A stretch of DNA of 64,000 nt from Glossina fuscipes (Eukaryota > Arthropoda > Insecta > Diptera > Glossinidae), in the NCBI RefSeq assembly GCF_014805625.2, contig NW_023998414.1:11135624-11199623 (forward strand). Direction: 5' to 3'. This document shows positions 50,301-62,244 of this stretch, piece after piece (position 1 is the stretch's first letter; each line of letters starts with the position of its first letter). A program made the position numbers and the translations under genes. Below the pieces are notes generated by a model, which had not been told where the DNA came from, searched no databases, and saw only the letters and a program-made list of their open reading frames with translations.

Positions 50301-51280
50301 ATATTGCCGCAGAAGGTTAAAATTAAAATCAAAATCAAATTTTGCGATAGTCATCACTTAACTTATCTGTTTTATTTCATTTAATGCTTAATGTTTGATA
50401 TATACATATAAACCTTTCATTGAAAGTACTTGCGCAAACCCAGCAAACATAAGTTCTCTACAGAATAATTTCAACGCAATAGAGATTGACGGAGATAAAC
50501 TCGTATACGGAAACATTTCACTTTATAAAGAAAATATGAAAGATATCTGTATATGTATAAATATGAAGAGGTAAAATCTCCGTTTGATGGGTACACTTTA
50601 AGGGGAATCTCACTCGCTTATGAACCATGTATCGCTTCAAAAAAAACCTATCAATCGCAGACATTACCGGTTTGTTGCTTGCAAGACTTTCTCCACAGAT
50701 CCATTTTTCCAAGTTGGAAAGCAGATAACAATCCAAATCTGCGCCCGTGTATTAACCTATCGAGCTCGCGCATTTTTAGTGAAGTAACATCCAATATCTA
50801 ATAACGTTTTTTCGCGGCGCAATTTTCTTTCTATCTTCTCTGATGCGGTCATTCTTTTTTTTTTTTTCTTTTGATAGCTCATTGGGTTGCTTGTCTTGCC
50901 AGTCAACTCAGCGGGCTCGCTTAAATTAGAATCTAATTTCGCTTGGGGATATGGGTCAGACTGTGAGACCTTCCAAATAATTATATTTTATTACATTTTT
51001 ACAAACATCACTTACAAAGGATTTTTGGATCTTCAGATCAAGCCAGTATTTAAAAGATGACCTTCAAATAGATTATGTATATTGAAGCGTTGCTTGGGCA
51101 CAATGTATATAAAATAACTAAAAATTTATCACTGTATGTATATCAGCTGAAGGTTTTTAGAAGCGTGACCTAAATATTCGCAAATCGATTGTAGGGAAAT
51201 ACAGAAAGTGAAATATAATTAACTCCTTTTTTTGAACCCAAACGTTATCTTCCAAAAGATTACAAAAAAAAAAGAAGAAA
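45661..51280. other. Gene-poor AT-rich region
   Basis: It has TA runs (47283-47313 and others), T-runs (47910-47926, 48461-48494) and an AAAT repeat (50230-50264). Open frames of 65-140 codons occur (for example 46071-46430 and 49043-49474), but none has a domain, homologous neighbours or splice signals that I can support. Confidence 0.5.
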
Positions 51281-51295
51281 AATAGTTAAATTTTC

Positions 51296-51660
51296 ATATT
51301 CTATACTAGTGGTTGGGTGCGGCTGATTTCCAGAATAAAAGTATAGAAATTTGTACGGTGTAGGTGTCGTACTTTACGAGTAACAGGCAAAGGTGTTCAC
51401 AGTTTCAGTTGCATAGGTGTGTGGGCGTTGTAGGCGTGCCCTTTGAAAAGTTTAGATTATGTTAAAATTCTTCTACAAATTTGTAGGAAATATCTTCAAT
51501 TTTTACGAAGGGGATTTGTGTGTATTATCGACACTACACGCTGGCGCAGGCTGACATATGGATAGATGAACAGATGAACATGCTTGACTGCCGGGAGAAT
51601 GATTACAATAGACGGACGGACGGACGGACAGACAGGCAGACAGACAGATAAACTGGAATT
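51296..51660. repeat. Possible inverted copy of the 44.9-kb repeat, with GGAC/GACA tract
   Basis: A GTGGGCGTTGTAGGCGTGCCC segment lies near 51421-51441, and a (GACG)n/(GACA)n tract at 51610-51648. On minus these read as a GTCTGTC/GTCCGTC tract followed by GGGCACGCC and CGCCCAC. This is the same order of landmarks as the 44.9-kb block. Overall similarity was not measured. Confidence 0.4.
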
Positions 51661-52918
51661 CTTGCGATGCTGATGAAGAATATATATGCTCCGATGATGT
51701 GATGTAGTATTTCTGGACACTGCAAACATTCTCACAAAATGCATATATATCACTCATCCGTCGGTAATGGATATGGACTAGGAAGCAAATGACAGAGTTA
51801 TACTTTTTGTTAATTGCGGCCTAAACTGATTCGATTGATTCGACTAATTTAACTGAGTTTTGAAGTCTCATGCTCTATGGGGATTACAAACCGTATTTAA
51901 CTTTACCCTCAGCAATGAAATTTGAAAAAAATCCCTCAACAGGTAATGAAAAAATATCAGACTAATAAAATATTTACATAAAAATTTATTTGCCAAAATA
52001 AATTAGTTTAGTTTATTTTTTGTTTTATTTTTTTTTATTTTTTTTTTTTTTAATAAATAAAAAAGAAAAAAAAAAAGTATTATATTATTTATGGACTCAA
52101 CAACCATAGAAATTACATGTTAGCGGTTGAGTGCTAAAAAATTGCTTTGCATGTGCGAGTTCATGTTATGAGAATTTCCCCCCCTCCCCCCACCCGAAAA
52201 AAAACAAAACAAAAAACACTAACAAAAAAAAAAGAAAAGAGAAGAGAGAGAAAAATAAACACATTTTGTATATGTATCCGCATGACAATTATACTTTTAA
52301 GCAAATATTCGTTAAGGTTCCGCATAGCTTTTTTTTTTTTTTTGTTTTTTGTTTTTTTTTTTTTTTGTTTTAATGGAACAACCACACTAAGCATTAGTGC
52401 ATCTGTTTGGTGTTAAGTAGGTAGGTTGTGTACAATAAAACAAAAAAAAATAAAAAATAAAAAAAATAAGTAAAAGAATTATATCAAATAAGTTTTCCCC
52501 TTTCTTTAATTTGAAAAAGTCACGCGTTCATAGATTTATGCTTTTTACGTAAAATGAATACAAAAAAAAAAAAAAAAAAAATTAATAAGTAAATGAAAAA
52601 AATTGAATTTCCGCTGCATAGAGCAGCATAAAAAACGTACAAAATGTAAAAATGTGTTGTGTCAAATTTTCATATTTAAATCAAATCTGAGTGAATAAAC
52701 AGATGCATACTCGGAAAAAGCTTAATGTATTTTTTTTCCGCATGTGGCCATTAATTTTTAATGAAGAATTCATATACATGCACATAATGAAAGAAGCATA
52801 GATACATTTTTGTATACATATTTTCGTACAAATATACAAAGATATATATATACAAACAAACATACATGCAAACAGATATCCATTTGTGAAACACAATAGG
52901 CAGATCGTTGATAATATT

Positions 52919-52951
<33 letters not shown>

Positions 52952-55610
52952 TGAATGCAGCAACACTCTGCAATAAACGGAGTTATATTGAAATTGCGTT
53001 GGTGAGAATTCCATTAACGAAAATGAAAAATAAATTTTGGCTTAAAACCATGGAAAAAAAAAAAAAAAAAAACGCAAAACAATAAAAAAATTTCTATTCA
53101 TAAGTAGAATCTCGTAATGCCTTTCCGGTTTTTCGTCTCCACCGCTACAGAGTAAAGGTAAACTTGTTTCGTAATTCCGTTCGTAACACACCCAGTTAAT
53201 CTTTATCAAGTAATTAGTTTATGTTACGTTGTTTGGTTTTTTTTATTATTTATTTGAAGGTTATGCTGTCCATTGCAGTACATGTTGCAATTGTAATAAG
53301 GAAAAGTGTAATATACATTCGAAAAACTTTATAATAATTCACAAACAACATATTACCTATCACATTTTGATAAGAAAAGAAAAAAAAAAAAAAATTAAAA
53401 AAATTATACAAAAATTGACTATGCATTAGCATTGCTTTAGCCGAAGCTGTTGTGACGACTTAATTTTTTTTTTGTTTTTTTCTCAACAATCATGACAAAC
53501 CTCAGCAATTAGAATGATAGCAAGATCAGTTATTTTTGACACAAATCGCAAGAATTGATTATCATACGGCGAAGTAATATATTAAAAAAATCGAACTCTA
53601 GATGCGCAGCTTCGAACATACGACACGATTCCATTCCTCCATAAACATTAAACCACACAATTCAAACCTTACATGTGCACTCCTAGATTTCTCTCAGAGG
53701 ATAAATTGGAAAAAAAAACACGATTGATTTCATCATGTTCACCCTAATTCCAAAAAAAAAAAAAAAAAAAGAAAAATTCGAAGCAAAAATTCTTCAAAAG
53801 AGTTATGAAATATAGTAGATTTTGATTTTGAAATTTTAATGTTAAGATTGTGGGAAAATATTCAATTTCTTGGCCCTTCACTTACATCCTGTTGAAGATG
53901 AAATATTTATTCAACACTTTGATGGCTACAAATAGTTTTAATTATTTAATTAATTGTAAAAATTAACAGTAAAATAATCATTTTCACAGCTATTTATTTT
54001 TTGTTTTTTACCAGAACACTCGTAAGCCAGAATATAAGACTATCAGTATATTATTACTGTCTTGCTTGATTTTAAAAATATTTTTTATAACAAATTGTTA
54101 TACAAGAACTGACGAGTGGACCTGACTTTATTAAAAATATATATATGCATATATGCTTTACAAACAAAGTCGCTGATGTGTGTTAAAAATGGAAAGAAAA
54201 ATCGAGCATTGTTACTAGATGTGCTGCGATCTAAAACAACAATTCCCTATTGATTAATTTCTTAAAAATGAATTTTCATCATAATAAAAATTCGAAATAA
54301 TTGTTATATAAATGCTGTTCTTTAGGAGGAATAGAATCCAAAAATAGATCAAGACGTGGTCCAAATTCGGTACGGTTATGTATTGAATGAACAAAGATAC
54401 ATTGAAAATTTGGGTTTTTTTTTTTTTTTTTTGCAACAAGAAGTCCAAAAGAAGAAAAGAAGTCCACATCCGATCCAAAGTGTTTACATTAATTTCGAAT
54501 ACCAAAATGCTATTACTAAGCAAGTTTTGTCGCGAAATTTTAAAAGTTACACTATTTTTGGTTATCGAATGACTCATTAAATTAGGGCGTTATATAGGCA
54601 GTGGTTAAAAAAAAAAGTATTCCGATCCGGATCACTGCGAACAGCGTTCGTGTTTAGATCAACACAAGTTAGTTTACCAAATTTGATCAAAACAACGCGA
54701 AAATTGCGGCCTAAAATAATTAGATTAAAACAAAGAATGCATGAACAGACATCAGACAAGCTTAAGAAAAGCAAGATCTACCTTAAGAACCTTTAAGTTT
54801 TACATACACCCGCATAAGCTCTCTTATCGCAAGTGATGTAAGGCATGAAAATGATCTCAAGAATAGCATAATGGGAATGATTGTGAATTGAAGGCATGGC
54901 CCGTGGTTTCGTTTGCAGCTCTTAACCCAAAATGTGCTCAATGTTGAGAAAGGTATCTAGCTGTTTAACGCAAGCAATACGAATTTTTTTTCTTTCCTAT
55001 TTTCCTTAAAACGCTATTTTAGGCGAAAGTTTAATTCCAAAATTCCATTTTTCAGTTCAGATGCAAGCATTCAATATGTAAAGCAGTTTTGCGAGAGTTT
55101 GCGAGTTATTTTCGTTCAGTTTTGCGGTTAAAGACCTTCATTTGAATAATTTCGTCTCTTTTTTTTTTTTCTTTTCTCTTTTTTGATTATTGTTAAATAC
55201 AAAAAAAAAGAAAAAAAAAAAAAAAAAAAGAAACGAACATAGAAAAATTATAAATAATTATATTGCTTAATGTTAAACGAAAAATATAAAAAATATATTT
55301 ACATATATACACAAATTATGCAAAATTTAATTTAAATAACACTTTCCAGTCACTAAGCATCAGATCCGCCTGAAACACATAACTTTTCCTTTATTTTATA
55401 AAATACATTGGAATTCGCTTTCAAATCAAATCTAGTATTTTGCAATAAAAATTAATATATATATATATATACGTAAATATATATTATATATTCAAATATA
55501 AATTATGAAGTTTTTTAAAAATTGTTGGAAAATATTTTTTTATTTATTTTTTTTTTTGAAAGCAACTAAAGAAATGAATAATGCTTTTAAGATTTGTTGA
55601 GGTAAACCGT
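51661..55610. other. Gene-poor region rich in homopolymers
   Basis: There are many long A- and T-runs (52013-52050, 52330-52366, 52561-52580, 52919-52950, 53053-53071, 53751-53770, 54416-54432). Frames here are made of poly-Phe or poly-Lys from these runs. No gene, RNA gene or element is recognised. Confidence 0.5.
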
Positions 55611-55617
55611 AACTTCT

Positions 55618-55621
<4 letters not shown>

Positions 55622-55672
<51 letters not shown>
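55622..55672. repeat. CT/GA microsatellite, about 51 bp
   Basis: An uninterrupted CT dinucleotide run, the longest GA-type repeat in the window. GA runs are possible GAGA-factor binding sites in flies; no gene start is identified next to it. Confidence 0.95.
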
Positions 55673-55677
<5 letters not shown>

Positions 55678-58650
55678 ATATAGACAAAGACATCTACCAT
55701 TATCTCGTCTACGTAAAAAGAAATAACTTAAGAAAACTATTGCCTTAGATTTATTTAAAAGTTTTTTGCGTACTACGTTCTTAAAGGTCATCCACCAAGT
55801 TTTGTTATTATTAGGAAAACAAAAACAAAAAAAAAAAAAAATATCAAAAATGTACTTCACATAGGAAAGAGAAAATGGAAAACGCAAAGAAATTGAATCG
55901 TTTTGGACAGATGATAACGGTCAATAAAAATCGGCTCATATACGAGAATAATGGGTGAAAAAAAAATCATAAGCTCCTGAGTGAATGAAGATGTATCAAC
56001 AGCAGCAAATGGCTGATTGACATACATCATGTAAAGTAAGGCTTTCATGTTTTATTGAGATTGGAAGAGAATCGTGTATCGTGCTTTGTTCTAAATGGGT
56101 CAAGCGATGGATTTCATTAGTTATCATCAAATCAGCAGCTAAAGCGAGTGAACGGTGCAAGCTAAGCGAACTGAAGGCTTCTTAAATGATTAATAGAAAA
56201 AGTGTGATCTTCTTTCCGCACAATAATCCCTGATTCCGTACATCTTTTATGATCCGATAAATAAAATCCGATAAAATATGGATACGCTCTTTACAGAACC
56301 GTACGTAGCGTAAGCTTTGCTAAATTGCCTTCAAAAGAGGCCAATAAAAATTTCTTGATTCCGATTGCCTGCAAGTAACGATGGAATGGTATTATCAGGA
56401 AATGGGAAAATTTTGGTCATCAAAATAAAATAATTTTTCATTGTTCGATTTTTGTTTTCTTTTTCAACAATATCGCTTCTCCTTATAAAACCGCTTAATT
56501 TCGTATCATTCTTCTGAGATTATATCATGAGATTTATTTAGGTTTTTTTTTTTTTTTTTTTTTTTCTAAGTATATAAATATAAAGTATAACTGCAAGTAT
56601 AAATACAAAGTGTAGGCTCGACATTGGAATAATGTTAAGCTTAAACAAATAATATTAACAATTAGAATACTTTGTTGGCCCGCTATTGCTGCTAGAAATT
56701 TAAAGAATTCAATTCTAGTGTGCATGAGGTTTATCCAGTCTTTTCTCAATTACTGTTATATAAATATATAAAGTCCAGGTGGGCATTAAGTAGTCTATTC
56801 CAAGTCCATTACTCTTTCTTCCTCTATCTCTGTTTATCTTATTCATTACAATTCACGTTGAAGATAAAAGAGTCCTTTTGCAATGATGCATGAATGATGA
56901 AAAAAATTGCATTTTGCATTTCGTCGAATACACGAACCATCAGAATGACTTCCCGAGTAAAATTTCGCATCTCTTAGTCGAAGTGTTGTTCAATTTATGT
57001 TTGCCTCCATCCAGGCTATATCGTTCCTTATTTCCTTATATCCTTACTACAAATGGTCGAAGGGTGAAAGGTCATGAAAGAGTAATATTTTCCAATTAAT
57101 CAAAATTTGATCTTTAAGTTATCCTACTACTAGATTGATTGGCCTGGAAACCATCAATCTCCTCTCGGTCATCTACTGCCAAAAGGTTAACCAATTAATC
57201 CAGTTATTGATAGTAAGGTTCGGTACGATCATCTCTTCACGAATATCTTTATAATATTCGCCAGTTATTGCAACGGATGTGGAAGAACAATCGTTTTCTA
57301 CCTCAAGACAATGACTGACCTAATTTTTCTATTGTTGTTCTTGCAATTTTTTGTTTTGAATTAAAATTTTGCGAATCGCATTAACACATCGGCACTTGAA
57401 ATCATTTGAATTCTCTTCAGAGAAATTGCTTTTGCATCTTCTTTGTCAACTTAAGAAAATCTTTTACTTAATTCTGCCATTCCTAGCACGTTCTTTTTAG
57501 ACACCTGTGCCTTCCTGTGATTTCATGCACAATTAACCGATTATCTTGCAATATATTATTGTGCACTCACTTTTTATATCGCTTTGATACACACCTGCAC
57601 AACGACTATAATGACTATAAATTCTATAAAAGTAATAATGGTAAATACTACACATACGCATACACAAAGGCACACCATATACGCGTTTAGAGAGCACTCA
57701 TAAAACTATTTTGCAAACAGCAACACAAGGTGAAATGTTAAGCAAATCTAAGTTTGCAAATTTTAACGCGCCTCGTTTAAAACATTTAAAGTGAATTCGC
57801 AGGAGAGTTTTTCTTATTTACTGCGCAAAAAGTGTACTTAAAACTTAACAATTGAGAGAATTATTAAATGAAATATGAAATAAACAGGTGGAAATGTTAT
57901 ATTCGGAAAAGATCGACCATTAAATACCTTACTCCACTTCACATCGTTTTGCCATTAATACGCCAAATATACATTATTTGGATGCAGCCATAGACATAGT
58001 TGCCATGAAAGCCCGCAGCTTGAAGGACTCCTAAGGGCGTACTTTTCATGATAACTCCTATGCGTGTTATGGCCTAAAGAAGAGATCTATGCGCTCCAAA
58101 TTACGTATCGTTAATTTTTTTACTAAACTGCTATTATCGAACAATTTTCATCATAAAAAAAAAAATATGAAAAATTAAATCTTGTTCTAAAAGGGCTTAC
58201 TATTCATGGGGAATTTTATATGGCGTTAGTCCAAGAAGTAGACCCATGCGGTTCAAATTTAGTCCATTTAATTTTTATATCAAATTACTATCACGAACAA
58301 ATTTTCACCCCAAAAACCTTCACAATTAACCCTTTTTGACATGCAAGGGCTTCACATTTCCTGAGATTCCTTATATGCGGTATATATCCAGAAAATAAAA
58401 TATTGTAACTTGGGATTTCAAAAAATTGTCCCATTCTACTCAATTGCTCTTAGACGATTCGAAAATTTTTCACATTTATTAAAACTCGCACCTTCTTTGC
58501 ATACAATCACTTCTTCAAGTGACAGTGGAAAGATCCGATACAAATCATTTTGAATTGCGTTCGTTTAGGGCTCAAAATATGTCAGTGTACGAAATCACAT
58601 CAATATATTTCGAAAATTGCAACCGATCTTGAACATAAAAATACGTAGAC
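55673..58650. other. Gene-poor AT-rich region
   Basis: This is AT-rich sequence with a T-run at 56539-56565. No coding potential, RNA gene or mobile element is recognised. Short frames (56890-57099) have no support. Confidence 0.5.
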
Positions 58651-58678
58651 AGTCGGATGAATACGGTTTATGTTTCCC

Positions 58679-58974
58679 GATATCGAGTTAACTCGATTGT
58701 ATTAGTAATGTGAACAAGTCAAAAGGTTTTATACAGCTTGGAGCACAATGTTAATATGCTGTGAATTGGCGCGAGGATGATTGCCCGGTCGAGAACGGAA
58801 GCCGGTTAACAGTTCGGGATATCGAGTAAACTCGATCGTAATTCGCATATGTTACTCGCCGAACAGTTTTACGACCGAAAAATTTTTCATAAATCGAAGA
58901 AAAGAAAAATGTTCACTTTGCCAACAGCCGTGAACTCTCCACTCCAGCTACGAAGTTTACTCGATATCGAGAAC
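58679..58974. repeat. Cluster of three ATCGAGT(A/T)AACTCGAT-type palindromes
   Basis: Related motifs lie at 58679-58699 (CGATATCGAGTTAACTCGAT), 58818-58838 (GATATCGAGTAAACTCGATC) and 58955-58974 (GTTTACTCGATATCGAGAAC, opposite orientation). Spacing is about 139 and 137 bp. Each copy contains the self-complementary ATATCGAGT core. They may be terminal or internal repeats of a short non-autonomous DNA transposon, or binding sites; neither is shown. Confidence 0.7.
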
Positions 58975-59635
58975 AATAAATCGATCTCTTGAATCAATTG
59001 GTCGAGTAAAAGGCAGAGCTATACCAAATTCTTATAGGTGTTGCATATATTTGCTAAAATGTAACATACTCGCACCACTCGTGAGATATAGTGAGTTACA
59101 GATATATAATTTAAAACGTGTTAGCAATTTAATTTTATATAATCAGCAGCTATAGAAAGAGATCCATTAAAACAAACTTCGGAAAACATTTATTTATGAG
59201 ATAAATAAAAAATTAGTTGAATAAAAGCAAATTTCTACGATACTTAAAAATATCATTTATTATGTTGTGGCCGTACGGTCGTATAAAACATGATAAAAGT
59301 GAAAGAAATTATAATCTTCGCTATTCAATCTTTTCTATTTAAGCTCAAGGTCGTTAAATGAAAGAACTTTTTGATACTATAGTTAATCTTTTAAAGAATA
59401 TATATATACTTTGTATATTATTTACATGTGTAGAAAGTGTGTGTGTGTGTGGAGTTGGGTTCTACCCGAATAACGTAATAATCGAATTCTCTATTTACCT
59501 TTGCTGTTATCATTTTCAACCTTTTCAACTTATTATTTTTCTTTTTTTACTTAACAATCGTTTCCATCATTATTGCATTATACGATTTTCTTGTATTGCG
59601 GCTGCAATTTGATTATTTTAACATGTACTCGTTGC

Positions 59636-59672
<37 letters not shown>

Positions 59673-60232
59673 GAACTTTACGTGTTTATATCCAACACAA
59701 ACAGTGCACATATATATTTAGTTCATTATCGTGTTTGCTAATACGTCATTTCAAGTAACGAAGTTAAACTATATTCACATCTTAAGACAAGTCTTAAGGT
59801 ACCGCCTTCAGACACCTGAACTTTCTTACGGACGGACGCGAAGACTTTTCATACTGTATCTTTAAATGGCCTTAGTAAGTATTTGTCGATATCGATTACA
59901 GCAGTTTGCATCAAAATTTGCCATATTAGCATATATAACTTCTCCTCAGGTCAGTGATGTCAATGCTTGAGAGATTACGAGCAAATTATGCTGATATCAA
60001 ATATTACATCATTCATAAGCTTGATCGTAACTTCCTTGGCAAACGTATATCGTTCGTATTCGGTAATTTGTCGCGATTGGTTTGAATGGCCATTGATCAA
60101 TCCATCACTTGGATGGGATCACAGTGGTTAAGTAAATTTTCACTTTTTCAGCCTTGTATTTGATATAGTAAAAAGACCTTTTTATACTAGCTTTTAATTA
60201 ATTAAGATAAAGTCGTATTTTTGTTATATAAT

Positions 60233-60267
<35 letters not shown>

Positions 60268-61241
60268 GAAAAGTTCTACTTGAACTATATTTTGTTTTAA
60301 GTCTCTCCGAGACTCCATTTAACAAAGCTCTGTTAACCGCTTAATAGAGTTCTGTTAACATTTTTTTTTTTTGGTTTGTGTCCTTGCTAGTTAAATTTAA
60401 ATATAACTTTACGCCTTTGTCGAAAGATTGATTGAATTAAATTTAAAAAAAAATATATCGAATTGAAAACAAAGCAAAAAAAAAAAAAAGTCTGAGGTGG
60501 GGACTTTAATCTTGAATTGACATCGAATAGATTTATGAAGAAATTTTAATTTGGAAAAAACATTAACAGGAAAGTATTAATGAAATCTTTCGGATCGATT
60601 TTAAAAGTTTTACATCAACTTACAAAGCCTCACTTTATTATTTGGCTGCATAGTGTAACAAATTGACTTCAAATCAATACATGTATGACATGTAAGAACA
60701 ATTGGACAAAAAAAAAAAAAAGAAGAAGAAGAAGAAGAAGAAGAAGATTAACGGAAATCATTCCGTCTAATCAAGAACGTGGGCGTATGTTAATATTTAT
60801 GTGACCTTGTTTGGCAATAAGATAGAAATGCGTTTAGAAGGCTGTTTTTTTGAGGTTTTTAATTAAAATTTTAAAATGGACTTAATATGTCTTCTAATTT
60901 GAGTGAAGCGAATCTACATTTTGTAATAGTCATGTCCAGCTTAGATATTATAACAAAAACTATAAGTTCCTCTTAGTTCATCAGTGATGATGACTTAAAC
61001 TAAAAATGAATATTGGTAGAATATATCGAAATCCAATCATACGCTCATTTGTATGCGGTAAGTTTCAATATAGTTCGGCATTAGTTGAATATAATTTCTT
61101 TCCCACTTTATTGATTCATAAATTCGTGAAAATGTGAAAATAAAAAAAAATAAAAAAAAAAACCTCATCTAGAAAATTATAAAAGTAAGCGTAGCTAATT
61201 ACATATTAATATCATTTGACCATATGCTTGCTGGCAAGCCA

Positions 61242-61280
61242 ATAGTCTACATAGTCTACATAGTCTACATAGTCTACATA
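61242..61280. repeat. 10-bp tandem repeat, about four copies
   Basis: Four nearly perfect copies of ATAGTCTACA are arranged head to tail. Confidence 0.95.
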
Positions 61281-61732
61281 ACGAAATTGTAGAGAAAGCG
61301 TTGCATTTAGTTCAAAAGCAAAGAGTTCAGGACTAGAATTAAACAAAATAATACAAATTGTTTATAAAATAATATAAATATGAATGTATGTACTTATATA
61401 GTTTTCTAAAAATTTAATTTACTTTCTTTTTGTATAACATAGGCAGAGTTAATGTTACTTACATCTAAGTTATTAAGCATTCAGAGTTTATCGAGTTAAA
61501 GATTAACTAAGAAGATTGGCCCAAAAAAAAAAAAAAAAAAAAAAAATTAAATCATATTAAATAAAAATGTTATTATCTATTATAAATGAATGCTTAACTA
61601 ACTACCTGCACATTTTCAAAGTCAACAATCTCCGCGATCGACAAACAATGATTATGATGGTAGCGGCGCAAACCAGCAATAATTCTTCTCTATATGCACA
61701 CACATATGTAATGATTAAAATGTGTAACATTC

Positions 61733-61768
61733 GTAGCAGCAGCAGCAGCAACAGCAACAGCAGCAGCT
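61733..61768. repeat. AGC/AAC trinucleotide repeat
   Basis: A run of AGC with two AAC interruptions. A frame through it would read poly-Ser or poly-Gln, but the flanking sequence gives no gene support. Confidence 0.9.
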
Positions 61769-61983
61769 TAAATTAGCACGCGCAATGAATTTTAAAATAG
61801 ACGAAGCGTAAACATAAAAGAAAACTTCATTAAAATCGACAACAACGAATATAGTGAATGAGTAAATGAGCGTAGAATAAGCGAATGAATGATAATAAAA
61901 AGAGCGTTGAAGCCACATATACATAAAAAAAACCATACGATACAATTTAACTTCAAATCTCCAAACTATTGCAATTTTAAAAA

Positions 61984-62022
<39 letters not shown>

Positions 62023-62214
62023 GCTAAGCAAATAAGAAAGTTATACGACGATTTGGAGCGAATCTTGGTTACCCCTCATCTAAGATAATCTATGACATGA
62101 ATTGTTTTATATAATTTTGTATAAATCTCGATAGGAAATAAGTTTTTTATATAAATTTTATTCGTTCATCTGCTCAGTTTTAATTCGTTAGATGCTTAGA
62201 ATTTCCAAAAGCTG

Positions 62215-62244
62215 CCTGCTGCTGCTGCTGCTGCTGCTGCTGCT
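62215..62244. repeat. CTG trinucleotide repeat
   Basis: About ten uninterrupted copies. The 68-codon frame through it reads poly-Leu and is not credible as a gene. Confidence 0.9.
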
